Below, piece after piece: positions 44,781 through 51,534 of a DNA stretch of 64,000 nt (its first letter is position 1; each line of letters starts with the position of its first letter). The notes below the pieces were generated by a model. That model saw nothing but the letters and a program-made list of their open reading frames with translations, was not told where the DNA came from and did not search any database. Origin of the DNA: a virus; IMG/VR virus record IMGVR_UViG_3300026334_000001, positions 26,053 through 90,052 of that record; one strand, written 5' to 3'. The translations under genes and the position numbers were made by a program.

Positions 44781-45194
44781 TTAAAGATTAGGATTCTCAT
44801 TAACCCAATTGTAATATTCTTTTACCAGTTCTGAATGACCAGTTTTAGAGAAGATTCTAGCAGCTACTTCAATAGCTTGATTAGCTATAATCTCTGTAGC
44901 ATTAGGAGTTGCATTATTAGATAACATACCAGATGCTATACATATAGATGCTTGTGTAATACTTTGAAATTTAACAGCTGGAGAATTCATTCTTTCTATT
45001 TGTTTCTTTAAAGCTTCTAGAGCAGGATTAAGAACTTCTTGTTCCTCTTTTGTAAACTCAATCTCTTTTGGTAATTCTTCTTCAATATTTTCTTCCTCTG
45101 TAAATATTTCTTCTACAACTGGGGAACCAGAAGCTTCACCAACTATAGGTGTGTTTTCTGTTGTTTCTTCTTTTGGAGTGCTTTCGTGTTTCAT
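44781..45194 (-). CDS. Acidic paralog of the Lys-rich protein
   Basis: A 137-residue protein from the ATG at 45194 (MKHESTPKEE); an earlier ATG at 45230 lies inside the upstream gene. The N-terminal half is rich in Glu and Thr, and the C-terminal domain (residues about 80-137) matches the gene at 44392. The pair probably arose by duplication followed by divergence of the N-terminal arms. Function unknown. Confidence 0.65.
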   Translation of the reverse strand: MKHESTPKEETTENTPIVGEASGSPVVEEIFTEEENIEEELPKEIEFTKEEQEVLNPALEALKKQIERMNSPAVKFQSITQASICIASGMLSNNATPNATEIIANQAIEVAARIFSKTGHSELVKEYYNWVNENPNL

Positions 45195-45216
45195 TTTGAA
45201 TATATTTTTTTGAAAG

Positions 45217-45552
45217 TTACAAATTATCAAGCTTTTCTTTTAGTTTTTTGTTAGCTAATCCAACTTTCTCCAAGTCTGATTCCTTATCACTCGCTTTCTT
45301 TATAAAGAATGCTGGAGAATGTGGGAGTGAATATATACCAATAGCATTATTCTCTCTTTCTAACATTCTACGTTGAAATTTTAATCTACTTAAAATATCC
45401 TCATATACTTCATCATCTATCCAAGCAGTCTTATATCTCTGAATATCTTCAGAATGATTATTAAGAATATCTACTATTTCTTTAGCAGCTAAATTCTTAA
45501 TGTTAAACATCTGATCTTTATAACTCTTGAAGTATAGCTTCAGTTTTCTCAT
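45217..45552 (-). CDS. Unknown 111-residue protein
   Basis: A helical protein with a basic N-terminal half and Lys-rich C-terminus (LANKKLKEKLDNL), possibly coiled coil. It overlaps the upstream gene by 35 bases. No motif recognised. Confidence 0.55.
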   Translation of the reverse strand: MRKLKLYFKSYKDQMFNIKNLAAKEIVDILNNHSEDIQRYKTAWIDDEVYEDILSRLKFQRRMLERENNAIGIYSLPHSPAFFIKKASDKESDLEKVGLANKKLKEKLDNL

Positions 45553-45853
45553 CTTTGTTTAATTCTTTTAACTTTCTTTTAATTGACGTACCAATCGTTT
45601 TCACTAAATATTGATATTTATTACCAAAATCTATATGTGCTTTAGATGTTCCAGCAGCACTAAATATACTAGGTATTAATTTTCTATGTTTAATCTCTGC
45701 CCTTAATTCCTCTTCCAATTGAACATCTATTTCCAGCTGCTTAATTGTATCCATCTGTCTTCGTTGCACTAATAATAAAGCACTTTGAAGATGATCATTT
45801 TCCATATCTGACATAGGCATAAAACCCCTATCTTTTGTTTTCCAAAGTTTCAT
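45518..45853 (-). CDS. Unknown 111-residue helical protein
   Basis: A helical protein with heptad-like repeats (LLVQRRQMDTIKQLEIDVQL) near residue 28. It starts just after the terminator at 45881-45903. No family recognised. Confidence 0.55.
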   Translation of the reverse strand: MKLWKTKDRGFMPMSDMENDHLQSALLLVQRRQMDTIKQLEIDVQLEEELRAEIKHRKLIPSIFSAAGTSKAHIDFGNKYQYLVKTIGTSIKRKLKELNKDEKTEAILQEL

Positions 45854-45880
45854 TCTGTAATGAATTAGATTAATGAAATT

Positions 45881-45903
45881 AAAGGGAGCTATTAACTCCC
45901 TTT
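45881..45903 (-). terminator. Terminator after the 218-residue gene
   Basis: AAAGGGAG and CTCCCTTT form an 8-bp stem with a 7-base loop, followed on the - strand by AATTTC. It closely resembles the terminator at 28491-28515. Confidence 0.75.
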
Positions 45904-45908
45904 ATTAA

Positions 45909-46565
45909 TTACATAACTTCTACTGATGCAGTTTCCTTAACTGTTGCAGCTGTAAGATCAATTGATGGAATATTTTGTTTAACTTCTACACGATAGTCAA
46001 CATCAGATTTACCATCTTTACTGAATTCAATACGTCTGTACACTTTCTTTCCATTCTCTTCAATAACAGTACCTTCAGAGTTTTTAACTACCTGACGATC
46101 TGCTACATTTTGACGGAAAGCTTCTGCACATTGATCATTCCATCTTCCTGTCACATCTAATCCATTTTCTTCTTGGAATGTAATGTTGAAAGCTTCACTT
46201 GTAAATCCATCAGCCGTAACCTTATTTTGCTCTTCTGTCAAAATAGGATTATTAGATAAAATCTTGTAAAGGACTGCATCTGGCATAGATTGAATCTGTG
46301 CTAATACACTTGCTTCATCAATTCCTGTTGGAACTGTAACCCAAGCAACTCTGGTTTCATTAAATGAAGCTCCAGAACCTAAATCTTCTACTGCAAATAA
46401 ACCATCTGCAAGACTGTTAAATCCTTTTGTAGATGGATATTCTTTAGTAATTACTTGACGCAATTGAGCTTGATCAGTCTTACCATTAATTGATGGCTTG
46501 ATATTGTCAACTGTAATTGCATTGAAAATTGTTTTAACTCCTGATTGTGAAATAATAGTTTTCAT
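45909..46565 (-). CDS. Unknown 218-residue protein in its own transcription unit
   Basis: A soluble protein starting MKTIISQSGVKTIFNAITVD. The first 130 residues mix helices and strands, the middle has RWNDQCAEAFRQN, and the end is beta-rich. It is framed by a terminator on each side, so it is a monocistronic unit. Codons such as ACG and CGT are slightly more common than in its neighbours, as in highly expressed genes. No family recognised. Confidence 0.6.
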   Translation of the reverse strand: MKTIISQSGVKTIFNAITVDNIKPSINGKTDQAQLRQVITKEYPSTKGFNSLADGLFAVEDLGSGASFNETRVAWVTVPTGIDEASVLAQIQSMPDAVLYKILSNNPILTEEQNKVTADGFTSEAFNITFQEENGLDVTGRWNDQCAEAFRQNVADRQVVKNSEGTVIEENGKKVYRRIEFSKDGKSDVDYRVEVKQNIPSIDLTAATVKETASVEVM

Positions 46566-46657
46566 TTTCTTTTAAATTAACTTGTAAATTAATATGTCAG
46601 TTTATACAATTTGCACTCCAAATTGTTAAAGAGTTTATGATTGATTTATAGAATCTG

Positions 46658-46693
46658 CAAAAACAAGGAAAGTAGAAATTCATCTACTTTCCT
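46658..46693 (-). terminator. Orphan terminator upstream of the 218-residue gene
   Basis: AGGAAAGTAGA and TCTACTTTCCT form an 11-bp stem with a 6-base loop, followed on the - strand by TTGTTTTTG. No - strand gene lies upstream, which implies a short RNA from about 46694-46850. Confidence 0.75.
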
Positions 46694-46699
46694 AAAAGG

Positions 46700-46760
46700 G
46701 TTGATCGGGCATCACTCCGATTAACGTTCCACCACTCTAATTTTTGGCATGGTATTAGAG
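46700..46760. other. Structured gene-free stretch, candidate small RNA
   Basis: CTCTAAT (46735-46741) pairs with ATTAGAG (46754-46760). GTTGATCGG (46700-46708) pairs with CCGATTAAC (46717-46725), with one G-U pair on the + strand and a mismatch on the - strand. ACCA in the first loop could pair with the adjacent TGGT to form a pseudoknot. The downstream terminator argues for the - strand, the G-U pair for the +. Confidence 0.35.
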
Positions 46761-46786
46761 AACCATATAAAAATTTTTATAATTCC

Positions 46787-46817
46787 TTGACAACAAGAAA
46801 CTTAATATGTATATTTT
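46787..46817 (+). promoter_or_regulatory. Candidate promoter for the lone + strand gene
   Basis: TTGACA (46787-46792), a 17-base spacer and TATATT (46810-46815) match the sigma-70 form exactly; TATATTTT also resembles the Bacteroidota -7 box. The leader to the start codon would be about 130 bases. Confidence 0.4.
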
Positions 46818-46952
46818 AAATAAAAACCGATGTAAGTAGTTAGGCACTCTCATTAATACATCAAATAGTTTGTATGTATTGATACTACAACAAAAGAAAA
46901 CACAATAACAAAAAACAAATCTATTATTTCACGCTTTCTAAATTTATATATT

Positions 46953-47771
46953 ATGAATCCAGTAATTAGTCCTGAATCATATCAGGTTGCAGCAGGTCCA
47001 GGCGCAGGTGGCGGCTTTGGAGGTGGAGGCTTTGGTGCTTTCGGTCTTGTAGGTTTAATTGGTCTTTTAGGTCGTAGAGGTCTTGGTGGTGGTGATGATG
47101 ATTGTCCCCGTAGTGATAATGGCGGAGGTGCTTTAGGTCACATTGCTATTCTTCAGAAACTTGGAGATATCCAAAACGAGATTGCTACTGATAGTTGTGA
47201 TGTACAAGCAGCTATTGCAGCTGCTACATCTAGTTTAAAAGATAGTACTCAGAATCAAACTTTGTTTTTACAAGGTATTTTGAATACTAATCAATTATCT
47301 GGTCTACAGGCTCTTGCTAATGTTAAAGATACAGTCCAAGCAGGTATAGCTATTAATACACAACAATTGTGTAATCTTAGTTCAGCCATGCAAGAAGGTT
47401 TCTGTGAAGTTAAAACAACAGTTCATACCGATGGAGAAGCTACTCGTGCATTAATTAATGCTATCAATAGCGAAACCTTAAATCGTCAATTGACTGATGC
47501 CAAAAATGAGTTAATTGAATTACGTACTGAAGGTCGTAGTCGTGGTTTTGCTAGAGAAACAGAAGTTACTGTAACTCAAAACGTTAATCAGAATCAACAA
47601 CAACAACAGCAGCAACAACAATTCAATGACGTACATCGTAGATTGAATGAGTTGATCTTTGCTTTTGAGATTCAGAATCAACGTCAACAAGCAGCTAATA
47701 GAACTGTACAGTTTGGTACCGGAAATATTGCAACGCCCTCAAATACAAACACAGCTAACCAAGTTGGTTAA
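46953..47771 (+). CDS. Gly-rich and Gln-rich protein in an isolated + strand unit
   Basis: A 272-residue protein. Residues 14-49 are mostly Gly with Phe, Ala and Leu (GPGAGGGFGGGGFGAFGLVG), possibly able to insert in a membrane. A helical middle follows with several cysteines (DSCDVQ, QLCNL, GFCEVK), then a tract of about nine Gln near residue 218. Such composition is common in virion or cell-surface associated phage proteins. It is the only + strand gene between 20947 and 54514, with its own leader and terminator, so timing differs from its - strand neighbours. I recognise no family. Confidence 0.7.
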   Translation: MNPVISPESYQVAAGPGAGGGFGGGGFGAFGLVGLIGLLGRRGLGGGDDDCPRSDNGGGALGHIAILQKLGDIQNEIATDSCDVQAAIAAATSSLKDSTQNQTLFLQGILNTNQLSGLQALANVKDTVQAGIAINTQQLCNLSSAMQEGFCEVKTTVHTDGEATRALINAINSETLNRQLTDAKNELIELRTEGRSRGFARETEVTVTQNVNQNQQQQQQQQQFNDVHRRLNELIFAFEIQNQRQQAANRTVQFGTGNIATPSNTNTANQVG

Positions 47772-47814
47772 TTAAAAGATTGCCGATAACGGTGATATCC
47801 TTGAGAGGGAGAAG

Positions 47815-47849
47815 AAAGGCGGTTAGAGAAATCTACCGCCTTTTATCTT
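47815..47849 (+). terminator. Terminator of the Gly/Gln-rich gene
   Basis: AAAGGCGGT and ACCGCCTTT pair, extended by AGA/TCT around a GAAA tetraloop, and followed by TTTTATCTTT. The poly-A side may also serve the convergent endolysin gene. Confidence 0.9.
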
Positions 47850-48262
47850 TAAACTATATGTAATTTTATTTTCTTCAATTTATATACATACCTTTTATCA
47901 GCTGCATATTTAATACGATTAAGAAATGTATAATAATTCTCATTATTTCTTAGTTTATTCTGCACTCTATACTTATAATCTTTAATACATGCATTATAAC
48001 TCTTGTATTTTTCATATCTAGTTATCCATCTCTTTCCAATTTTATAATTTCTAGTTAGACTAAAGATATTATGATCTTTAATCGCTCTTCTAGATTTAAA
48101 ATGACCAGTTTCAAGAACTGCTATCCTAACAACTTTATCTGGATATTTGATGTTATGTTTTATCAACATATCATACAACTTCTTTTGATCTATTTTCTCT
48201 GCTCTACCTTGTAAAACAAAAAAGGTTAGCAGAATTGCTAACCCTAATTTAAATACCTTCAT
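47849..48262 (-). CDS. Secreted glucosaminidase-type endolysin
   Basis: A 137-residue protein from the ATG at 48262, chosen because it forms a TAATG overlap with the upstream stop. Residues 1-21 are a signal peptide (MKVFKLGLAILLTFFVLQGR). AVLETGHFKS (48-57) with E51, HNIFSL near 64 and the later YKSYNACIKDY match the glucosaminidase (FlgJ/LytG-type) fold, which cuts the glycan chain of peptidoglycan. Sec export would place it in the periplasm. It is the probable endolysin. The 72-residue two-helix protein at 48878 is a candidate holin. Confidence 0.8.
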   Translation of the reverse strand: MKVFKLGLAILLTFFVLQGRAEKIDQKKLYDMLIKHNIKYPDKVVRIAVLETGHFKSRRAIKDHNIFSLTRNYKIGKRWITRYEKYKSYNACIKDYKYRVQNKLRNNENYYTFLNRIKYAADKRYVYKLKKIKLHIV

Positions 48263-48474
48263 TATAGTTTCCACTTTAATTTATATCTATCAATAAAATC
48301 TTGAGGGAATTCACTCCTCCATCTACACTCAGGACAAACAAATTGTTCTCCATCCCATTTAGTACGAGGATTATTACAACCTCCTTTAAAATCTCTTGCC
48401 GTAATATTAGGACAATATCCAGTATATCCTTCTACAGTCATTAGATTTTCTCTTACTATAGTTTCTTCAGTCAT
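48262..48474 (-). CDS. Small zinc-ribbon protein
   Basis: 70 residues from the ATG at 48474 (MTEETIVREN), preceded by AAGGAGG and overlapping the stop of the 27-codon gene as ATGA. Cysteines are arranged YCPN, GCNN and FVCPECRW, so a zinc ribbon with C-x2-C at the end is likely. It is coupled to the endolysin by TAATG. Function unknown. Confidence 0.6.
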   Translation of the reverse strand: MTEETIVRENLMTVEGYTGYCPNITARDFKGGCNNPRTKWDGEQFVCPECRWRSEFPQDFIDRYKLKWKL

Positions 48475-48554
48475 TTTTCCTCCTTTGTTCTTATTAGCCA
48501 TAATAATCCAATTACAGCTATTATATCTACTATAAGAAATGCTTTATCTATCAT
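48471..48554 (-). CDS. 27-residue membrane microprotein
   Basis: The frame MIDKAFLIVDIIAVIGLLWL plus RTKEEK is one transmembrane helix with a charged end. Its start overlaps the upstream TGA and its TGA overlaps the next ATG, so it is locked between two genes by ATGA junctions. That double coupling is the main evidence. It may modulate lysis, being near the endolysin and possible holin. Confidence 0.6.
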   Translation of the reverse strand: MIDKAFLIVDIIAVIGLLWLIRTKEEK

Positions 48555-48703
48555 AACATTGGTGCTTCGTTAGGGTATGCATTATTATAACCTTCATTAT
48601 AAGCTTCTTCTTGAGTTGCTTTAATAGTTTTTAAAGCTTTATTTACATCTTTCATACTTAAATGTAATTGAATTTCCGCTAATATTTCTGTTGCTGTTTT
48701 CAT
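48551..48703 (-). CDS. 50-residue helical protein
   Basis: The start at 48703 (MKTATEILAE) is chosen because it forms TAATG with the upstream stop; an earlier ATG (48736) lies inside that gene. A helical protein ending EEAYNEGYNNAYPNEAPML. The EAY-x-EGY pattern resembles the end of the upstream gene (EKYYDKGYSDG), so the two may be paralogs. Confidence 0.55.
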   Translation of the reverse strand: MKTATEILAEIQLHLSMKDVNKALKTIKATQEEAYNEGYNNAYPNEAPML

Positions 48704-48852
48704 TATGCAGGAGTTTCTATCTTGGTATTGTGACAACCATCTGAATAACCTTTATCATAATACTTTTCAAATGCTTCTGCAATTATTTTAATAGCTTCTT
48801 TTCTTGTTAATACATCATCTAATGCATTATACAAACCTTCTGGGGTGTACAT
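48703..48852 (-). CDS. 49-residue helical protein
   Basis: The frame starts MYTPEGLYNALDDVLTRKEA and ends YSDGCHNTKIETPA. It couples to the next gene by TAATG. It is similar in layout to the gene at 48551. No function can be given. Confidence 0.55.
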   Translation of the reverse strand: MYTPEGLYNALDDVLTRKEAIKIIAEAFEKYYDKGYSDGCHNTKIETPA

Positions 48853-48877
48853 AATTAATTGATTTAAGTTTTTTAAT

Positions 48878-49096
48878 TTATCTATAAATAACTAAGTAAA
48901 CCATAGCTATCCAACTGACGAATGCAGTCATCAATAACCATACTTTAGATACCTTATATCTTTTCTCTCTTTTATCTTTCTCTTCAGCTAATGCTTCTAA
49001 AAATAGAAACGAAGTACAAGTGGCTAGAAATAAAATGAGTATTTTTAGTATCACCATCCATGATAATACCATACTAATTGTTAATAAAGTTTTCAT
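48878..49096 (-). CDS. Two-helix membrane protein, possible holin
   Basis: A 72-residue protein with one hydrophobic helix at about residues 3-33, a charged loop (EEKDKREKRYK) and a second helix at about 50-70 (VWLLMTAFVSWIAMVYLVIY). Size and two-helix plan fit class II holins, which release endolysin or trigger pinholes. The endolysin lies about 600 bases downstream on the same strand. Other membrane roles are possible. Confidence 0.5.
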   Translation of the reverse strand: MKTLLTISMVLSWMVILKILILFLATCTSFLFLEALAEEKDKREKRYKVSKVWLLMTAFVSWIAMVYLVIYR

Positions 49097-49141
49097 TTAG
49101 GGATTGTATTTAGAATTAATTCATTTCTTAATTAACAAGAC

Positions 49142-49169
49142 GAGGCTATAACTCCATTGTTATAACCTC
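49142..49169 (-). terminator. Terminator after the tmRNA
   Basis: GAGGTTATAAC and GTTATAGCCTC form an 11-bp stem with one T-G pair on the - strand, then GTCTTGTTAATT. It lies about 90 bases after the mature tmRNA end. Confidence 0.6.
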
Positions 49170-49261
49170 TTCACAATTACGTATTGTACTATCTTGTAAT
49201 ATTGTTAGACTTTTTGTATTAACCAAAATACACCACGTGGAGGTAATCTAACTTGTATTTC

Positions 49262-49597
49262 TGGAGATGTAGGGATTCGAACCCTAGTCTAGCTGAACCA
49301 GCCTTAGAATAATCACTTACAGGTTTTGCTATTTAAAGTATAGCTACTCATTAACCAAACAACTTATTCTTATGAAATCTTTTTTCTTATAGGAGAAATG
49401 ATAAACTCCTGTTATTTAACTAAGCTGCTAATGCTACTTTGTTAAATTGGCTTGTCAGCATTGATACTACTTTAGCACCAAAGTTTGCTGATTCTTGTGA
49501 AAATTTGCCTGTTATTGTTTAATACGCATTTAGATGTACTGTATTTACCATCACCTGTTACTCTATACTTAATCCCCTATCAATTCCATTCATCCCC
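49262..49597 (-). ncRNA. ssrA: Transfer-messenger RNA (tmRNA)
   Basis: About 336 bases with both halves of the tRNA-like domain. The 5' end GGGGATG (49591-49597) pairs with CATCTCC (49263-49269) as a 7-bp acceptor with one G-U pair. GGAATTGATAGGGG follows, close to the GGAUUCGACRGG motif of tmRNA. The T arm (49270-49286) is TAGGG-TTCGAAT-CCCTA, with discriminator A at 49262 and no encoded CCA. The tag frame ends at TAG (49420-49422) and encodes SQFNKVALAA; the ALAA end is the usual degradation tag. The resume codon is probably the GCA at 49486-49488 but is not certain. tmRNA frees stalled ribosomes with SmpB; no phage SmpB is seen here. Confidence 0.88.
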
Positions 49598-49612
49598 GAT
49601 TGTTATAAGCTT

Positions 49613-49650
49613 AAAAAAAAGCAGGATCATTCTGGGAGAAATCACCTGCT
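49613..49650 (-). terminator. Terminator just upstream of the tmRNA
   Basis: AGCAGG and CCTGCT, extended by GAT/ATC across a bulge, are followed by eight T on the - strand. It ends the message of the zinc-ribbon gene, so the tmRNA must have its own promoter or arise by processing of read-through RNA. Confidence 0.8.
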
Positions 49651-49676
49651 CTAACATTCACCTACGAAGTGTTTCT

Positions 49677-49874
49677 TTAATATGTCTTACTTAATTTCAT
49701 TGTATTAATATTATACGTACTTTGAAAATCGCAAATATCACAATGTGTTAATTTTGTTACTTTGTCGCTTAATGTTATATCTTTACCACAAGTGTCCACA
49801 AGATGACTGTTACATCTTGGGCAAAGTAAACCATTTTTGAGAGAGGCAAATTTAGTTTTCTTCATGATTGTCAT
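49677..49874 (-). CDS. Small zinc-ribbon protein
   Basis: 65 residues from the ATG at 49874, which has AGGAAGGAG at a suitable distance; upstream ATGs to 49931 and another at 49865 are alternatives. LLCPRC and HCDIC are two C-x2-C knuckles about 27 residues apart, the form of a zinc ribbon. Several such ribbons occur in this gene cluster. Confidence 0.6.
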   Translation of the reverse strand: MTIMKKTKFASLKNGLLCPRCNSHLVDTCGKDITLSDKVTKLTHCDICDFQSTYNINTMKLSKTY

Positions 49875-49956
49875 TGTTGTCATCTCCTTCCTAAGCATCA
49901 TTTGAGTTGCTTGATGTAAAGATAACAACAATTATACCATCTTGCAAATTTTATTA

Positions 49957-50133
49957 TTAATTTAATCTACACCATGTTGCAGACTCTAATTGGTCTTTTG
50001 CAATATCTTCTGCCATTTGTTGTACTTTAGTTGGTACTGTGCCATCTCCTTTTAAAGATGTTAAAATAGCATCTGATGGTTTTATAATCTGGGTAGAACC
50101 GTCTTTTCTTTTAATAGTTATCACTACTGACAT
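49957..50133 (-). CDS. Unknown 58-residue protein
   Basis: The frame MSVVITIKRKDGSTQIIKPS starts with two strands and ends in a helix. It overlaps the upstream gene by 23 bases. No motif recognised. Confidence 0.5.
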   Translation of the reverse strand: MSVVITIKRKDGSTQIIKPSDAILTSLKGDGTVPTKVQQMAEDIAKDQLESATWCRLN

Positions 50134-50398
50134 AATAATCTTCGTTGTTTGTTAATTCCTCTAATAAAATTGATACTTCTGCTTTATCATTTACAGTTGG
50201 ATAAGTATCACTCCAACTTTCAAAGTAATGCGGTTGAAATTGTGGATTTTCTCTATTACCAAAATATGGTCTTAGTTCCCATTGTTTACTATTTGAAACA
50301 TCCTTTGTTTCAATAACTAGACAATTAATACCATCTAACTTGATGTGTGCTTCTCTAACCTTGTCAGAAAGCAGCTCGAATTTAAGATTGTTGAACAT
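50111..50398 (-). CDS. Unknown 95-residue protein
   Basis: A beta-rich acidic protein (LKFELLSDKVREAHIKLDG, then NRENPQFQPHYFESW). No cysteine pairs, no membrane segment. Probably co-transcribed with the gene at 49957. Confidence 0.5.
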   Translation of the reverse strand: MFNNLKFELLSDKVREAHIKLDGINCLVIETKDVSNSKQWELRPYFGNRENPQFQPHYFESWSDTYPTVNDKAEVSILLEELTNNEDYYVSSDNY

Positions 50399-50453
50399 AG
50401 CTTATAGGATTTAATAGAGAGCGCCTTAAAGCTAATAAAAACTACCAAATTCG

Positions 50454-50762
50454 CTAATCTACATCGCGGATTACTTTATCTAGTTTTGCTATCTGCTGAT
50501 TAATATCAACATCAAAGAATCTACCAGATTTAAAATCTTCTAACATCTTCTTTTGCTCTATTATGACTTCTATCATATTAGGCATGTTACATGCTAGTCT
50601 TGCATTAGCTTCTTCTTGTGCTAGTTTAACTGAATCACTTAGATCATTATCAAATATAGGAGATAATCTTAATACCTCTATACCTTTATGATTACTTATT
50701 ACAATGCTAAAATCATCTTCATTCTTCCTAGAAGAATAAGGACCTTCGGTATAACTACCCAT
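50454..50762 (-). CDS. Unknown 102-residue protein
   Basis: The start MGSYTEGPYSSRKNEDDFSI has a beta-rich first half; then come helices LAQEEANARLACNMPNMIEV and a Lys-rich end. The layout is common in phage hypothetical proteins that begin HTPGPW-like and end in an EANARL helix, but no function is known to me. Confidence 0.55.
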   Translation of the reverse strand: MGSYTEGPYSSRKNEDDFSIVISNHKGIEVLRLSPIFDNDLSDSVKLAQEEANARLACNMPNMIEVIIEQKKMLEDFKSGRFFDVDINQQIAKLDKVIRDVD

Positions 50763-50796
50763 GTCTTAATTATCTTTTCATTATCTATGGTTTTTA

Positions 50797-50929
50797 CAGA
50801 GATGCTCACAACTATTATAGGCTTATATTTAGGTTGTGAATCTTATGTTACTCAGCTTCAAGAGTACATCTCTGCTATCAAATCTACTTGTGGATTAGCC
50901 CAGGTCTGCTCTAACAGTCTTCCACAAGT
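50797..50929. other. Highly structured gap, candidate noncoding RNA
   Basis: Perfect helices: CAGAGATG (50797-50804) with CATCTCTG (50867-50874), enclosing CACAAC/GTTGTG (50807-50812 with 50833-50838) and ACTC/GAGT, a three-way junction. A second domain is closed by ACTTGTGGA/TCCACAAGT (50886-50894 with 50921-50929). The stretch is richer in G+C than its neighbours. A 61-codon + strand frame overlaps it but looks unlike a gene. Confidence 0.5.
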
Positions 50930-50966
50930 TGCTATCTTTAGAATAGCTAGATATTTGAATTCTTTA

Positions 50967-51206
50967 TTATAATCCTAAATCTCCAGGATCTCCATATTCT
51001 AAATCCCCTGTCTGATCTTCATCATCCCAATATATAGCACCACTAATAAGATCTTGTTTAACAACTCTTTTTACTTGACTTTGTCTTTCTATTAATTGTT
51101 TCTGTATACTCAATTCGGGATGAGCAGTCATTAAAACTTTTATTAATTTCTCTAATTTGTCTATCCTACCTAGTAGTTCGACTCTTTCTATTGGACTAAA
51201 ACACAT
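50967..51206 (-). CDS. Unknown 79-residue acidic protein
   Basis: A helical start with a likely coiled coil (ERVELLGRIDKLEKLIKVLM) and an acidic tail (WDDEDQTGDLEYGDPGDLGL). Its leader is the structured element at 51226-51343. No family recognised. Confidence 0.5.
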   Translation of the reverse strand: MCFSPIERVELLGRIDKLEKLIKVLMTAHPELSIQKQLIERQSQVKRVVKQDLISGAIYWDDEDQTGDLEYGDPGDLGL

Positions 51207-51225
51207 AACATATAATTTTAAATTA

Positions 51226-51343
51226 AACTAATGATTCACTAGGCTAAACAGGATGTTCTTCACTACACCCATATTCAAAGATTTATGAACGCTTCTTGAC
51301 TTTATGTTATCTCACTCTAACTCGTAGAGAACAATCATTAGTT
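51226..51343. other. Intercistronic RNA domain closed by an 11-bp helix
   Basis: AACTAATGATT (51226-51236) is the exact reverse complement of 51333-51343. Inside are pairs such as GTTCT/AGAAC and a CTCTA/TAGAG hairpin. It fills the space between two - strand genes, so it may be a processed spacer, leader or small RNA. Confidence 0.45.
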
Positions 51344-51349
51344 ATATTG

Positions 51350-51520
51350 TTAATGTAATAAATAAAATAACCAAGACCAAAGAACAGATACTATAAAGTA
51401 TACAAGCGTTGTTATTGGCATATCTGACCTTTCATATTCATTTACTGCTTCATATATTGTAGCTCTTATTACTATCATTGTAAGAAGTAAAGCTAAACAG
51501 AACACTATTACTGGTAACAT
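51350..51520 (-). CDS. 56-residue two-helix membrane protein
   Basis: The frame MLPVIVFCLALLLTMIVIRA gives one helix, a short acidic loop follows (YEAVNEYERSDM), then a second helix (LVYFIVSVLWSWLFYLL). It lies 14 bases after the gene at 51535. Its size and plan are those of small phage membrane proteins or holins. Confidence 0.6.
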   Translation of the reverse strand: MLPVIVFCLALLLTMIVIRATIYEAVNEYERSDMPITTLVYFIVSVLWSWLFYLLH

Positions 51521-51534
51521 ATTTTTGGATCTCC

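Noticed and set aside
49485-49694. + strand frame of 69 codons over the tmRNA
   Set aside because: The region is explained by the tmRNA and terminator on the - strand.
50688-50972. + strand frame of 94 codons across the 50797-50929 element
   Set aside because: It overlaps the - strand gene at 50454-50762, and its sequence is explained by RNA-like paired segments; composition is unlike neighbouring proteins.
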